A stretch of 33,436 nucleotides of DNA. It comes from Alphaproteobacteria bacterium. Lineage in GTDB: Bacteria; Pseudomonadota; Alphaproteobacteria; Rhodobacterales; Rhodobacteraceae. Within the stretch, counting starts at the first letter, position 1. Each line of letters opens with the position of its first letter. The stretch covers positions 1-33,436 of the forward strand of contig JAADIJ010000183.1 in the NCBI GenBank assembly GCA_013151335.1. Direction: 5' to 3'. The notes under the pieces were generated by a model. It worked only from the letters and a program-made list of their open reading frames with translations, was not told the origin of the DNA and did no database searches. The translations under genes were made by a program, and so were the position numbers. This document shows positions 27,081-33,436 of this stretch, piece by piece.

Positions 27081-28466
27081 ATGGCTGACTATGACGTAAT
27101 CATCATCGGTGGCGGTCCCGGCGGCTATGTCTGTGCCATCCGTTGCGCACAACTCGGCCTCAAAACCGCCTGTGTCGAGGGCCGAGAAACCCTCGGCGGC
27201 ACTTGTCTAAATGTCGGCTGCATCCCCTCCAAGGCGTTGCTTCACGCCTCTCATTCCTACCACGAGGCGACCCATAATTTCGCCAAAATGGGCCTGATCG
27301 GCAAGGTCCTGACAGTCGATTTCCCCAAGTTGATCGACTATAAGGACACCGTTATAAAGCAAAACACCGCCGGCATCGAATTTCTGTTTAAAAAGAACAA
27401 GGTAGACTGGATTAAAGGCTGGGCCAAACTCACCGCCAAGGGCGAGATTACCGTCGGTTCTGACGTGCATAAAGCCGCCAATATCGTCATCGCCACCGGC
27501 TCTGACAGCACGTCATTGCCCGGGGTTGAGATCGACGAAAAAATGGTGGTCTCCTCGACCGGCGCGCTGGCGTTGTCCAAGATTCCCAAATCAATGGTCG
27601 TCATCGGCGCAGGCGTGATCGGCCTTGAGATGGGCTCGGTTTACGCCCGTCTCGGAACCGAGGTCACCGTGGTCGAGTACTTGGACCACATCACCCCCGG
27701 ACAAGATGCCGAAATCGCCAAAACCTTGCAAAGAAGCCTGAAAAAACAAGGGCTTAAATTCATTCTTGGCGCCGCAGTGCAATCGGTCGAGACCCTGAAA
27801 ACTAAGGCAAAAGTGCATTACAAACTGCGCAAAAATGACAGCGAAGCCACGCTCGACGCCGAAATCGTCCTCGTCGCCACCGGTCGCCGCCCCTTCACCG
27901 ACGGTCTTGGACTAGAGGCCGCAGGGGTCGCGTTAACCAAGCGCGGCCAGATCGAAACCCAAGGCTGGAAAACCAACATAGACGGCATCTGGGCCATTGG
28001 TGACGTCATCACCGGCCCCATGCTGGCCCATAAAGCAGAGGACGAAGGCATGGCCGTCGCCGAAACCATTGCCGGGCAACACGGTCATGTAAATTACGAC
28101 GTCATCCCCGGCGTGATTTACACCACGCCAGAGGTTGCGTCAGTTGGGGCAACCGAAGAAATGCTGAAAGAACAAGGCATTAGCTATAAGGTTGGCAAGT
28201 TCAGCTTCATGGGAAATGGACGCGCCAAAGCGGTTTTCGCAGGCGAGGGGTTCGTGAAAATCTTGGCGGACGCCAAGACCGATCGCATTCTCGGCTGCCA
28301 TCTTATGGGCCCAAGTGCCGGTGAATTGATCCACGAGATTTGCGTGGCAATGGAATTTGGCGCCGCCGCCGAAGACATCGCACGCACCTGCCACGCCCAC
28401 CCGACCTTCTCTGAAGCAATGCGCGAAGCAGCCCTCGCCTGTGGTGACGGCGCGATCCACGCGTGA
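27081..28466 (+). CDS. lpdA: Dihydrolipoamide dehydrogenase (E3)
   Basis: This 461-aa FAD/NAD disulfide oxidoreductase reoxidises dihydrolipoamide on SucB, and possibly on other E2 proteins and glycine cleavage H protein. It has FAD-binding [10 protein letters not shown] (10-19), the redox pair C42/C47 in [15 protein letters not shown], the NAD site [13 protein letters not shown], the second FAD motif IWAIGDV and the C-terminal base pair H440/E445 in [11 protein letters not shown] 27081 has AAGGA 8 nt upstream. It closes the suc-lpd cluster and is convergent with gntR, only 18 bp away. Confidence 0.97.
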   Translation: MADYDVIIIGGGPGGYVCAIRCAQLGLKTACVEGRETLGGTCLNVGCIPSKALLHASHSYHEATHNFAKMGLIGKVLTVDFPKLIDYKDTVIKQNTAGIEFLFKKNKVDWIKGWAKLTAKGEITVGSDVHKAANIVIATGSDSTSLPGVEIDEKMVVSSTGALALSKIPKSMVVIGAGVIGLEMGSVYARLGTEVTVVEYLDHITPGQDAEIAKTLQRSLKKQGLKFILGAAVQSVETLKTKAKVHYKLRKNDSEATLDAEIVLVATGRRPFTDGLGLEAAGVALTKRGQIETQGWKTNIDGIWAIGDVITGPMLAHKAEDEGMAVAETIAGQHGHVNYDVIPGVIYTTPEVASVGATEEMLKEQGISYKVGKFSFMGNGRAKAVFAGEGFVKILADAKTDRILGCHLMGPSAGELIHEICVAMEFGAAAEDIARTCHAHPTFSEAMREAALACGDGAIHA

Positions 28467-28484
28467 TTTGATCGGGCCTTGAGC

Positions 28485-29132
28485 CTAAATCGTTAACAGC
28501 CGCAACCCCTGCGTCACATCATTGCGCAGGGCTTCGCGCAGCGCGGTTTCGTCTTTGGACTTTAGCGCCGTGATGATCTGGCGGTGATGGCCGGGCTTTT
28601 TGGCTGGCCCCATTTGCCCATAAAGCCGACACATGGTCGGGCCAAGTTGCAGCCAGATGGTTTCGACCAGCGCCAGCATCGCTGGGGCTTGGGCCCTTAA
28701 ATATAAGGTGCGGTGGAACTCCAGATTGCACCTGACATAACCGGCAGCATCATGCTCTGCGACCATTTGCTCGCCCGCAGCGTTGATAGTTTGCAGTCGC
28801 TGGATCAACGCCGGGTAAGCACGGGGCAGGGCGCGCGCCGCCAATTCCGGCTCTAACAAAGCGCGGATCGAGGCCAGTTCCTCGATGCGCTCGTTGCCAA
28901 GTTCAGGCGTTGTCACCCTGCCTGACGCAGAAAGTGTTAACGCGCCCTCGGCCACCAACCGGCGAACCGCCTCGCGCGCGGGCGTCATGCTGACCTCGAA
29001 TTTCCGCCCGATCCCGCGCAAAGTCAGCGCCAACCCCGGCGGCAGGTCCCCTTGCATGATTTGTCGGCGTAAGATGCGGTAAACCCGCTCATGGGCGGGG
29101 GCTCGGTCGGGTGGTTTGGCTATTGCGGACAT
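28485..29132 (-). CDS. GntR-family (FCD) transcriptional regulator, probable controller of the suc operon
   Basis: This 215-aa regulator has an N-terminal winged helix (about 13-75: RVYRILRRQIMQGDLPPG, then the recognition region MTPAREAVRRLVAEG) and a C-terminal all-helical FCD ligand domain. Possible metal or ligand residues include H140 in NLEFHRTLY and H183 in GHHRQIITAL. ATG 29132 is chosen because the winged helix begins right after it and TGTGATCACA lies 9-18 nt upstream; a longer reading to 29216 would run through this operator. No clear ribosome site is visible. The identical palindrome upstream of sucC suggests that the protein controls itself and the suc-lpd cluster, probably in response to an organic-acid effector. 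That link is inference. Confidence 0.85.
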   Translation of the reverse strand: MSAIAKPPDRAPAHERVYRILRRQIMQGDLPPGLALTLRGIGRKFEVSMTPAREAVRRLVAEGALTLSASGRVTTPELGNERIEELASIRALLEPELAARALPRAYPALIQRLQTINAAGEQMVAEHDAAGYVRCNLEFHRTLYLRAQAPAMLALVETIWLQLGPTMCRLYGQMGPAKKPGHHRQIITALKSKDETALREALRNDVTQGLRLLTI

Positions 29133-29140
29133 GGTTAAAC

Positions 29141-29150
29141 TGTGATCACA
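29141..29150. promoter_or_regulatory. TGTGATCACA operator at the gntR start
   Basis: A perfect palindrome lies 9-18 nt before the gntR ATG. It sits within TAAACTGTGATCACAAA, a 17-bp block also found at the second operator before sucC. A site this close to the start codon would block transcription initiation or elongation, fitting negative autoregulation. Confidence 0.7.
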
Positions 29151-29184
29151 AACCGCCCAAAGGTCAAGCCATGGGGGCCTGCGT

Positions 29185-29871
29185 TCAAAATCGAAAAGCG
29201 TACAAACTGGCACCATGTTCCTTCAACCAGCGCCGCTGAGATTTATATTCGGGCAGGAGGCTGTCGACCAGACGCCAGAAATCGGCGGAGTGATTCATCT
29301 CGATCATATGGGCAACCTCATGCGCCGCCACATAGCTGAGCACCTCGGGCGGAGCCATGATCAGACGCCACGAAAACATCAAATTTCCCTCGCTTGAGCA
29401 CGAACCCCAGCGGCTGCGCGTGTCTCGTAAGGTGATTTTGCCCAAAGATTTTCCAAGTGTGTAGGCATAAAACTCTGCATTATCAACCAGTTGCGCCCGT
29501 GCTGCAACCTTGCAAAACCCTCGAAGCCGGGCCCCGAGCCGGTCGGGGTCGCCGGGCACATGAATCGCGCCCGCAGCGATTTTGACGCTCCGACCCTGTG
29601 TATGACGTATCTGCAGATCGGCACCACGAAACAGGAACTGGCCACCGAACTTGGGCAGGATCAAGGTGGGTCGCGCGGCAAGATTTTTGCGCAGCCAACC
29701 TTCTTGGCGGTGCAGAAAATCAAGCGCGTCGTTCATGGCAGCACGTTTGGGCAGGGTCAGATTAACCGTGCTATCCGCGTTTGAAATGCGCAAAGAAAAG
29801 CGACGCGCCCGCTCTGAGCGACGGATGCTAACGGCAATGGGAGGGGTTCCTATCGAGATGGTGTCGGCCAT
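29185..29871 (-). CDS. YgjP/DUF45-type zinc metallopeptidase-like protein
   Basis: This 228-aa protein has the WLHM/YgjP-like (DUF45) layout: an N-terminal beta-rich part (about 10-110), SRWGSCSSEGNLMFSWRLIMAP (153-174) and zinc motif HEVAHMIEMNH (184-194; H184, E185, H188, third ligand H194). Homologues are common next to housekeeping genes, and substrates are not well established. It lies 52 bp upstream of gntR on the same strand. The start at ATG 29871 gives the expected length. It diverges from the TIGR02300 gene. Confidence 0.88.
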   Translation of the reverse strand: MADTISIGTPPIAVSIRRSERARRFSLRISNADSTVNLTLPKRAAMNDALDFLHRQEGWLRKNLAARPTLILPKFGGQFLFRGADLQIRHTQGRSVKIAAGAIHVPGDPDRLGARLRGFCKVAARAQLVDNAEFYAYTLGKSLGKITLRDTRSRWGSCSSEGNLMFSWRLIMAPPEVLSYVAAHEVAHMIEMNHSADFWRLVDSLLPEYKSQRRWLKEHGASLYAFRF

Positions 29872-30044
29872 AACGCCTTGTTAAACCACCGGCGAAATCG
29901 GGTAAAGCTCTGGCGAGGACGGGCATAATAATTTGCACCGCTGCGCAGGTTTTTGCCTCTGTGGCGTCAAAGCCTTTGACAAAGGTCCGGCGGTTGTGGC
30001 AGTTGGCAGCAATTGTCCTGATATGACCTTGCAGAGGTAACGAG

Positions 30045-30389
30045 ATGCCCAAAGAAGAATGGGGCGTAAAGCGCGCTTGTCCGAAATGTTCGGAGCGGTT
30101 TTATGACCTGCAAAATGACCCGCTGACCTGCCCCTCTTGTGGGGCGACGTTTGATCTTGCCAGCCTGACGCAACAGAAATCCCGCGCCACCGTGGCTGTG
30201 AAAGCAACCCCCGCGCCCGCGCCTGAGGTTGTCGAAGACACCGAAGATGCAACTGTGGTGCTGGACGATGATGACGAGGATGATCCCGCTGGCGAGGATG
30301 TCGGTGATGATCTGCTTGAAACGGATGATGACGATACGGTCAATCTCGAAGAGATTGCCGATGTTCCCAGCGAGGCGGATGAAAGCTGA
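30045..30389 (+). CDS. TIGR02300-family zinc-ribbon protein with acidic tail
   Basis: This 114-aa protein starts MPKEEWGVKRACPKC, has two CPxC knuckles (CPKC at 12-15, CPSC at 29-32) flanking the FYDLQNDP motif, and ends in about 50 residues dominated by Asp and Glu. The pattern matches the TIGR02300 family of alphaproteobacteria, whose function is unknown. The N-terminal zinc ribbon suggests nucleic-acid or protein binding, and the acidic tail could mimic nucleic acid. ATG 30045 has AGAGG about 8 nt upstream. A TTGACA (29976-29981) in the divergent gap could be a -35 element, but no convincing -10 follows. Confidence 0.88.
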   Translation: MPKEEWGVKRACPKCSERFYDLQNDPLTCPSCGATFDLASLTQQKSRATVAVKATPAPAPEVVEDTEDATVVLDDDDEDDPAGEDVGDDLLETDDDDTVNLEEIADVPSEADES

Positions 30390-30441
30390 TTGGCACGGCT
30401 TTTTTGCTTGATAAGCGCTGCCGGTTTACATAGATAACCAC

Positions 30442-30463
30442 GGGCGAACTTTGCGGTTCGCCC
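30442..30463 (+). terminator. Hairpin between the TIGR02300 gene and tRNA-Ala
   Basis: GGGCGAAC (30442-30449) pairs exactly with GTTCGCCC (30456-30463) around a 6-nt loop, 52 bp after the stop codon and 8 bp before the tRNA. No T-run follows. Confidence 0.55.
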
Positions 30464-30471
30464 ACAGGTTA

Positions 30472-30547
<76 letters not shown>

Positions 30548-30563
30548 AATTCACATATAGTGC

Positions 30564-30592
30564 TTTACTACCAACAAGTTACTGTTAGTAAA
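30564..30592. promoter_or_regulatory. Inverted repeat between tRNA and integrase
   Basis: TTTACTA (30564-30570) pairs with TAGTAAA (30586-30592) around 15 nt, 38 bp before the integrase GTG. It could be an integrase or excisionase arm site, or part of the int promoter. Confidence 0.35.
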
Positions 30593-30629
30593 TGGTTTTT
30601 CCGAGGGACTGTACCAGCGAGGTGTTACA

Positions 30630-32411
30630 GTGGAGAAACTTCACAAGGTGTCTGGACATACCCGACTCTATCGCCGTGGGGCGACATATTATCACCGTGC
30701 TGCCGTTCCCAAAGGCCTCCTAGCCACTTACGGGAAGGCCGAAGAAACATTCTCGCTCAAGACAAAGGATCATGCTGAGGCTTTGAGGCGTGTCAGAATT
30801 GCGGCGGTTGAAGTTGACCAACGCTTTGACGAACATCGCAGGCGTCTGGACATACAATCGGCACCTGCGGTTCACGAACTATCCACCGATCAGTTGGCCA
30901 ATATCAAACAGGCCTACTTGCACCACCTTGTGGACGAGGACGAGGAAATCCGGCTGGATGGGTTTGAAGAGGCCGATGATCCCAGCATAGGCGGGTTTTC
31001 TGCCGAGCCACCACACCTTGAACCCCGACCGACATTCGATGAATACAATGAACTTGTTGAGGACATGGGGGAGGTCTCGCGCCACAACCTAGCCAGAGGG
31101 AAGCAAGACGCATTCTTCCGTGGCGAGGCAGAGGATGTGCTATCTTGGAATGGTGTTGGCATCAGGCTATCACCACAGTCACCTGATTGGCGCATGGTGG
31201 TGCGTGCGCTTCAGGAGGCGTCCGTCGAGGCTTCTGGAATAGTGGCGAAGCGCAGCGAAGGGCAGCGAAGGGCAAGTTGTGCAACCCCACAGGAACCTGC
31301 TAGGAGGCCTCTGAGGGCTACCGTATCACCGCTGCTGTCGCAGGCCATTGACGAGTGGGCGACAGAACGGAACCGGACGGGTGTATGGTCCCCGAAGGTG
31401 GCTGACGATTACATGTACTGGGCCAAAGCATTTGTTGAAGTCGCAGGTGACCGCCCAATCAATGACTACGCGAAAGCTGATGCTAGAGCGTTCAAGGCCT
31501 TGTTGCTCAAGCTGCCTTCTAACTGGCGCAAGATGCCTGCGACGAGAAAAGGCGCGATCATTGAAGCAGCGGAGAAGAGCGCAGCTTACGGGCTGAAAGT
31601 CATCGCTCCAACGACCATCAACAAGGCCCTGAACCGGATAGGGGCTTTCTGGATATGGGCGGGAACGCACTACGACGAGGTTGCTGGTGACCTTATGGCA
31701 GGGCTGCATGCGAAGGTTAACACAAAAGCCAAAGATCAACGCAACCCTTTGTCGCTTGATCAGCTTAACAAGCTGTTCAACAGCCCCCTTTTCACAGGTT
31801 GCAGGTCTGAGAAATTCCGCAGCCAACCGGGGAAAGTTGACATGAGCCATACTGCGTGGTTTTGGCTGCCAATCCTTAGCCTGTTCAATGGTGCGCGGTT
31901 GAACGAGCTTTGCCAATTGGACGTAGGCGACGTGCAGGAAGAGGATGGCATCCCATTCTTAAAGCTCACAGATGAAGGAGAATATCAGAGGAACAAGACC
32001 AACCTCACGAGAAGAAGCCCCCTGCATCCTGTCCCGTTGAAGCTGGGGTTCTTGAGCTTTGTCAGCCAGAGACGGCAACGCGGCCCGGGTCTGCTGTTTG
32101 CGGGTTTGAAACGCGGAAATTACGGGTACTATTCCGATGCGATGACCAAGAACTTCAGCGCATATTTGAAAGCTATTGGGGCTAAGACTGAGAAAACATC
32201 GTTCCATTCACTGCGACATAACTTTGAAGATGCCTGTAGAAATAGCCGGGTTGAATGGAGCATCATGAATGCCTTGCAGGGACATGCTGAGAAGGGGCAA
32301 GGGGGTCGGTATGGGGATGGCTATCACCTTGAAGTCCTCAAGGCTGAAATGGACAAGTTGGCTTACCCTGGACTTGACTTGAGCCGCATCAACGGCTTTC
32401 GCGGGAGCTGA
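30630..32411 (+). CDS. Tyrosine site-specific integrase
   Basis: This 593-aa phage-type recombinase would integrate and excise the element at tRNA-Ala. Residues about 8-60 resemble the DUF6538-type N-terminal domain (HTRLYRRGATYYHRAAVP). A long linker follows, with a core-binding domain (about 235-350) and the catalytic domain (about 370-580). Catalytic residues are R423 (FNGARLNEL), H526 and R529 (FHSLRH), H552 (LQGHAEKG) and Tyr561 or Tyr565 (GRYGDGY). The start is GTG 30630 with GAGG 9 nt upstream. A 10-bp unit GCAGCGAAGG repeats at 31252-31261 and 31262-31271 within the linker; it is in frame with the rest as read, so the gene appears intact. Confidence 0.92.
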   Translation: MEKLHKVSGHTRLYRRGATYYHRAAVPKGLLATYGKAEETFSLKTKDHAEALRRVRIAAVEVDQRFDEHRRRLDIQSAPAVHELSTDQLANIKQAYLHHLVDEDEEIRLDGFEEADDPSIGGFSAEPPHLEPRPTFDEYNELVEDMGEVSRHNLARGKQDAFFRGEAEDVLSWNGVGIRLSPQSPDWRMVVRALQEASVEASGIVAKRSEGQRRASCATPQEPARRPLRATVSPLLSQAIDEWATERNRTGVWSPKVADDYMYWAKAFVEVAGDRPINDYAKADARAFKALLLKLPSNWRKMPATRKGAIIEAAEKSAAYGLKVIAPTTINKALNRIGAFWIWAGTHYDEVAGDLMAGLHAKVNTKAKDQRNPLSLDQLNKLFNSPLFTGCRSEKFRSQPGKVDMSHTAWFWLPILSLFNGARLNELCQLDVGDVQEEDGIPFLKLTDEGEYQRNKTNLTRRSPLHPVPLKLGFLSFVSQRRQRGPGLLFAGLKRGNYGYYSDAMTKNFSAYLKAIGAKTEKTSFHSLRHNFEDACRNSRVEWSIMNALQGHAEKGQGGRYGDGYHLEVLKAEMDKLAYPGLDLSRINGFRGS

Positions 32412-32794
32412 AATGACGGATACAGTGCGGAAAATCAGGAGGGTGCGGGGAATTAACACCCACCATCTAACGGACACCATTGAAGGAAAGGCGTGGTCAG
32501 CGCACACATTTGGCCCAGCGCAAGCCATAACAACAGCCTAGCGAATGCCCTTGCCGTTGCCCATAACTTGCGGGTGATGATTTCAGGGATGGCATGGAGT
32601 GGGTGTCACGGCAGGGTCGCATATGTGAAGCCCGTGTTTCCCTTCAGTTGGTCCTCAGGTTATCGCTTGGGTATGGTGACAAAGCCTGCCTGAGGGGTAG
32701 CAGAAACAGCAGCATGGGGGTGCAGCATATAGATATGCATTCTGCATAGGCGTCGGATCGGGATAATCACCTACAAATACTCAAGGAATGACAA
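32412..32794. other. 383-bp region between integrase and ParB-like gene
   Basis: No confident gene is seen. An ATG at 32413, one base after the integrase stop, opens a 42-codon frame ending at 32541 (starts MTDTVRKIRRVRG), and another frame from GTG 32493 runs to 32693; neither has a known family or a strong ribosome site. The right part holds the hairpin at 32721-32746 and probably the promoter of the ParB-like gene. Excision functions would be expected about here in such elements, but I see no HTH protein. Confidence 0.5.
32721..32746. promoter_or_regulatory. Compound palindrome upstream of the ParB-like gene
   Basis: TGCAG (32721-32725) with CTGCA (32742-32746) encloses CATAT-AG-ATATG (32726-32737), giving a two-part inverted repeat. 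It lies about 50 bp before the ParB-like start codon, where an operator or the protein's own binding site could lie. Confidence 0.4.
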
Positions 32795-33358
32795 ATGATT
32801 GAACAAAAGCAAGGGCTTGACCGTCCAATGAAAAGGCGCATGGCTATTAACGCCATAACGACAAACACAGGGCTGTTCCAGTTCCGCACTGACGAATTGA
32901 CCAACTACCATGTGGACGCCTTGAAAGACGCAATTGGTCGGGGAAACGAACTGGACGCTCTGGATGTCTGGGAAGACCCCAAGTCAGGAAAGCTGATCGT
33001 TATCGACGGACACCACAGGTTGGCGGCCTATCTCAAGGCTGGACACAAGCAGAAGATTGCGGTTCTGATCCACCGGTGTACGCAAAAACAGGCGCGGCTG
33101 CTGGCTCTTGAAGGCAACGCAAAGACCAGATTGCCCATGACACCGGAAGAAAGGTACGAAGCGGCTTGGACACTGGACAGCGAGGGCGGATACAGCAAAG
33201 CCGAGATCACAAAATACACTGGCGTAGGAGACGGGACTGTTGCTGCAATGCGCCGAGCAATGAAGCAGTTCAAGGACGCGGGTGATGAAGTTCCAACATC
33301 GTGGTACGAAGCCAAAATGCTTATGAAGGGCTGGGAGACCTTCGCTGGGAGTGTCTGA
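32795..33358 (+). CDS. ParB-like nuclease/N-terminal domain protein
   Basis: This 187-aa protein has a ParB/Srx-fold domain (about 15-110) with the key loop VIDGHHRLAAYLKAG (D71, H73, H74, R75), then a helix-turn-helix (about 133-155, YSKAEITKYTGVGDGTVAAM). There is no partner ParA gene in view and the C-terminal dimerisation domain of chromosomal ParB is missing. Short ParB-like proteins of mobile elements act as DNA-binding regulators or, in some families, nucleases. ATG 32795 has AAGGA 7 nt upstream. Its place next to the integrase fits a regulatory or maintenance job for the element. Confidence 0.85.
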   Translation: MIEQKQGLDRPMKRRMAINAITTNTGLFQFRTDELTNYHVDALKDAIGRGNELDALDVWEDPKSGKLIVIDGHHRLAAYLKAGHKQKIAVLIHRCTQKQARLLALEGNAKTRLPMTPEERYEAAWTLDSEGGYSKAEITKYTGVGDGTVAAMRRAMKQFKDAGDEVPTSWYEAKMLMKGWETFAGSV

Positions 33359-33436
33359 AACTCTGTGTATGGGGTTCAGTCCATGCGGGTTTCACGGGTC
33401 ACTTATTGAACCGTTCGGGATATAGGATAGCGAATT

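Larger units (their letters stand above)
30548..33436 (+). mobile_element. Left part of an integrative element inserted at tRNA-Ala
   Basis: A tyrosine integrase starts 83 bp after an intact tRNA gene and reads away from it; a ParB-like gene follows, and base composition and codon choice become less GC-rich than in the 30 kb before. This is the usual picture of a genomic island or prophage joined at a tRNA 3' end. The distal attachment repeat, a copy of the tRNA 3' end, is not in the window, so element size and cargo are unknown. Confidence 0.8.

Noticed and set aside
30101-30343. Ser-rich minus-strand ORF
   Set aside because: It is the antisense of the Asp/Glu-rich tail of the TIGR02300 protein.
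31252-31271. 10-bp tandem repeat in the integrase as a phase-variation switch
   Set aside because: There are only two copies, the reading frame is intact, and two units are too few to argue for slippage control.
32493-32693. 66-codon ORF between integrase and ParB-like gene
   Set aside because: GTG start, no ribosome site, no family, and it overlaps another small frame; left as unassigned sequence.

Overview
The window reads as the chromosome of an alphaproteobacterium, most likely a Rhodobacterales (Roseobacter-group) member. The evidence is a malyl-CoA thioesterase (Mcl2-type) gene beside mdh, the order mdh-sucC-sucD-sucA-sucB-lpdA on one strand, a TIGR02300 zinc-ribbon protein, a DUF1523 protein, and a fused double-domain aldehyde dehydrogenase of the ALDH16 type next to deoC. 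GC is high up to about 30.5 kb and visibly lower beyond it. All family assignments come from motifs read by eye; no database search was run.

Layout. (1) 1-2866: the 3'-truncated start of an M20 deacylase (minus strand), divergent from a membrane-anchored FMN/Fe-S glutamate-synthase-like protein. (2) 2920-9825: a compact seven-gene minus-strand operon of largely unknown proteins. In transcription order these are a coiled-coil protein, a cytosolic unknown, a classic-type AAA ATPase, a small three-helix membrane protein, a 467-aa unknown, a small two-helix membrane protein and a DUF1523 membrane protein. The last five genes are chained by 4-nt or near-4-nt stop/start overlaps, or are immediately adjacent. 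It looks like one multi-protein, membrane-linked AAA machine and is the best candidate here for an undescribed system. (3) 9939-15219: deoC, ALDH16, argE and an SDR with a changed catalytic lysine, all minus strand, divergent from an APH-fold phosphotransferase.

(4) 16575-28466: central carbon metabolism. mcl2 (minus) diverges from mdh. A 480-bp gap follows with hairpins and a dispersed palindromic repeat, and then comes the suc-lpd cluster. Between sucD and sucA lie a 455-aa predicted exported protein and a 53-aa small ORF. The small ORF's stop and start codons overlap its neighbours at both ends (ATGA), so it is probably translated. (5) 28485-30389: a GntR/FCD regulator, a YgjP-type metallopeptidase and the TIGR02300 protein. 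The palindrome TGTGATCACA occurs twice, exactly 21 bp apart, upstream of sucC and once just before the gntR start codon. Two of the three copies share a 17-bp block. This points to an autoregulated GntR repressor or activator that also controls the 2-oxoglutarate/succinate operon.

(6) 30472-33436: a tRNA-Ala(GGC) gene followed within 83 bp by a tyrosine integrase and then a solitary ParB-like protein, with lower GC. This is the left end of an integrative element inserted at the tRNA 3' end; the right end is outside the window.

Working together, deoC/ALDH16 would turn deoxyribose-5-phosphate into glyceraldehyde-3-phosphate and acetate. mcl2, mdh and the suc-lpd genes would move acetyl-CoA-derived carbon through malate and the lower half of the TCA cycle.
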